A model generated the notes under the pieces. The model was given only the letters and a program-made list of their open reading frames with translations. It did not search any database and was not told the origin of the DNA. The translations under genes and the position numbers were made by a program. Below, piece by piece: positions 62,418 through 64,000 of a DNA stretch of 64,000 nucleotides. Source of the DNA: Chaetoderma sp. LZ-2023a (Eukaryota; Mollusca; Caudofoveata; Chaetodermatida; Chaetodermatidae); contig CM067370.1 in assembly GCA_034401795.1 (NCBI GenBank), positions 102,428,028 through 102,492,027 on the forward strand. Direction: 5' to 3'. Each line of letters starts with the position of its first letter. Within the stretch, counting starts at the first letter, position 1.

Positions 62418-63892
62418 ATATGATTGCTTATTGTAAGTTACCAGTCGTTACCAGCTGCTTCTGAGATACTGTGACCTTATTTTCTGCTTTAAGTCACATT
62501 GTATTTCATTCCAAACCAAACATACATAGTATACTTTTTCCCTAAACTACAGTACAGATCTTAGTTAGCTTTACTGCCTGACGAAGCAAAAATGAAACAA
62601 AAATGCGTCTTTTTCGCGTCAAAACCTCGTTGCGTTTCCAGGCGTGGCCAAACACCAAACGCATTTAATTTATTTTATAGGTGCGTCTAACGGAAAGTCT
62701 ACTCGGTCCTACAATATGTTAAACGTATCATGAAATATTTTAAACCCGTCACTAAAAAAGTCAAACGCGCAATCTACTATTCAGTAAAGCTACAACGATT
62801 CATACTACGCGTCATTAAACATAAAGTGGAATCGGTCTATAGTCTGTCAAGGACCTGTACATGTAAATTTAAATTGCAATTGGAGCCGTATATGTGTTAA
62901 GTACATGTATCGCCTTTAACTTTTTTTGTGGCTGTGAATGATAATTGTCGAAATGTCATCATCGTAATCGTCAATCGTAATTGTGTATAAAATGGACGTG
63001 TGTGAACTCCGCACTTGGGTATTCTTTACTGTGTGTGAAGCTAGCGTGATGACTGCGTATATTTGAATAAATTTTCAATCCACAATTTCTTTTGAAATCT
63101 GGATGAATAAACCAAGATATTCTCTGAAATGGGTTTATTACAATATAGTCTAATTTGAGCCGACGTAATAGGCATAACTTTTTAGAACAATATATGCACC
63201 AGTTGCGGCTAGTGTTATTCCAAATTTGTCTTATAACGGAAAGGGAAGCGATTTACAAAATCTGCAAACCTGACATTCGGTTGTTTTCGATTTCGCTATT
63301 TCATACATATGTAACCGAAAATCTCCGCTTTTACATAGACATGCACATGCGTACATAGTTGTTTTACCCGTGCCTGGGGGTGCGTTCAGGACCACGAAAA
63401 ACGTTTTCCGTTATTAACTGAACACTGTACCGCATAGAACGCGAACATTTGCCTTCCTGAACTCACTCCAGGAGTATCCGAGTACGTAACGATGGCGTCA
63501 ACTGTTTAGAAAATAACATAATTTTTGTGTTTGCAATTCATCAATCTACACACATTTCGTGTACGCCACAGACTAAAATGTAGACAGATAACATGGAATA
63601 ACGAAACTGCCAATCAGAGTGTGATGCCTATATATTTAACCGCTTCGGCATCTTAACTCAGGCTTATTACTGACAGTGCTTGAAGTTAGTTATCTCGAAA
63701 ATTGTAAACAAAGACACGCATCGATGATCGAGTTTATCGGATTGTTTATCTTCAACATTGTTTTTTCGCAACCAAGGGGTAAACGAAATGGATATTATAT
63801 ATATATATATATATATTTTGTGTCTGCGGCTCTCTTGCGACAATCAATAACTTTCTCATTATCGGTGACATTACATTTACTAAAACAAGAAT
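62418..63892 (+). other. Intron sequence, nothing recognised
   Basis: Richer in CpG words (ACGCG, CGCGTC) around 62590-62830 than neighbouring intron sequence. A short TA run lies at about 63799-63815. No protein or repeat landmark; the missing CNDP2 exons are not here. Confidence 0.4.
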
Positions 63893-63940
63893 GATAATGC
63901 AGGTTACTGGGCCAATATTGGCCTAGTAGCCTGCATTATC
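63893..63940. repeat. 48-bp palindrome
   Basis: GATAATGCAGG...GGGCCAATATTGGCC...CCTGCATTATC; the two halves are complementary except for a few positions beside the centre. Confidence 0.9.
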
Positions 63941-64000
63941 AGGGAAGTAGGCCCCAAATCTAAACCAATGAATTATCACATTTTACCCATTTGAACCTGA

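Noticed and set aside
61504..64000. Remaining CNDP2 exons (GHGGKPW-type region, final metal His)
   Set aside because: Looked for in all plus-strand frames and not seen; they probably lie beyond the window.

Overview
This is eukaryotic DNA, most likely from a marine invertebrate. A mollusc or other lophotrochozoan is my best guess, based only on the repeat families; the species cannot be fixed from the sequence. One host gene is recognisable: a plus-strand M20 metallopeptidase of the cytosolic non-specific dipeptidase type (CNDP2). Ten coding exons run from 8252 to 61503. Every junction keeps reading phase, and the metal-ligand motifs appear in family order. The tiny first coding exon and the last exons (roughly the final quarter of the protein) were not found. 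About 1.1 kb of coding sequence is spread over 53 kb, because the introns are packed with mobile DNA.

Layout. 1-2.8 kb: right part of a DIRS-type retrotransposon (RT/RNase H with one stop, open tyrosine recombinase). 2.8-8.2 kb: repeat families A and B, a hAT-type zinc-finger fossil, a TTAA foldback MITE and an intact Tc1/mariner transposon. 8.25-9.2 kb: first two recognised CNDP2 exons. 12.04-24.49 kb: a second, decayed DIRS element with inverted terminal repeats and an internal complementary region. Inside it lie a minus-strand Penelope-like remnant (GIY-YIG endonuclease, zinc-finger reading frame, candidate hammerhead ribozyme) and a 3-kb array of family A. 24.8-48.5 kb: five more exons among family A/B repeats, a 2.0-kb hAT element with an 8-bp target duplication, microsatellites and a 48-bp minisatellite. 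48.5-51.3 kb: LINE reverse-transcriptase fossil split by a second hAT element. 52.9-57.7 kb: another family A copy and a second Tc1 copy of exactly the same length (1657 bp), broken by one stop. 58.0-61.5 kb: last three visible exons, with family C between them. 61.5-64 kb: MITEs and unassigned sequence.

The strongest leads are: (1) three unrelated-looking repeat families (A, B, C) that share one plan: a 5' hairpin, a tandem core of about 150-180 bp units, and in A and B a 3' hairpin next to the end. Family A keeps its ends while its core is swapped between two unit types, as expected of non-autonomous rolling-circle (Helentron/HINE-like) elements. (2) The hammerhead ribozyme, C2H2 reading frame and inverted-duplication junction of the Penelope-like remnant. 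(3) A complete DIRS end architecture read directly from sequence. (4) A GC-AG splice donor and a microsatellite-sandwiched exon in CNDP2.
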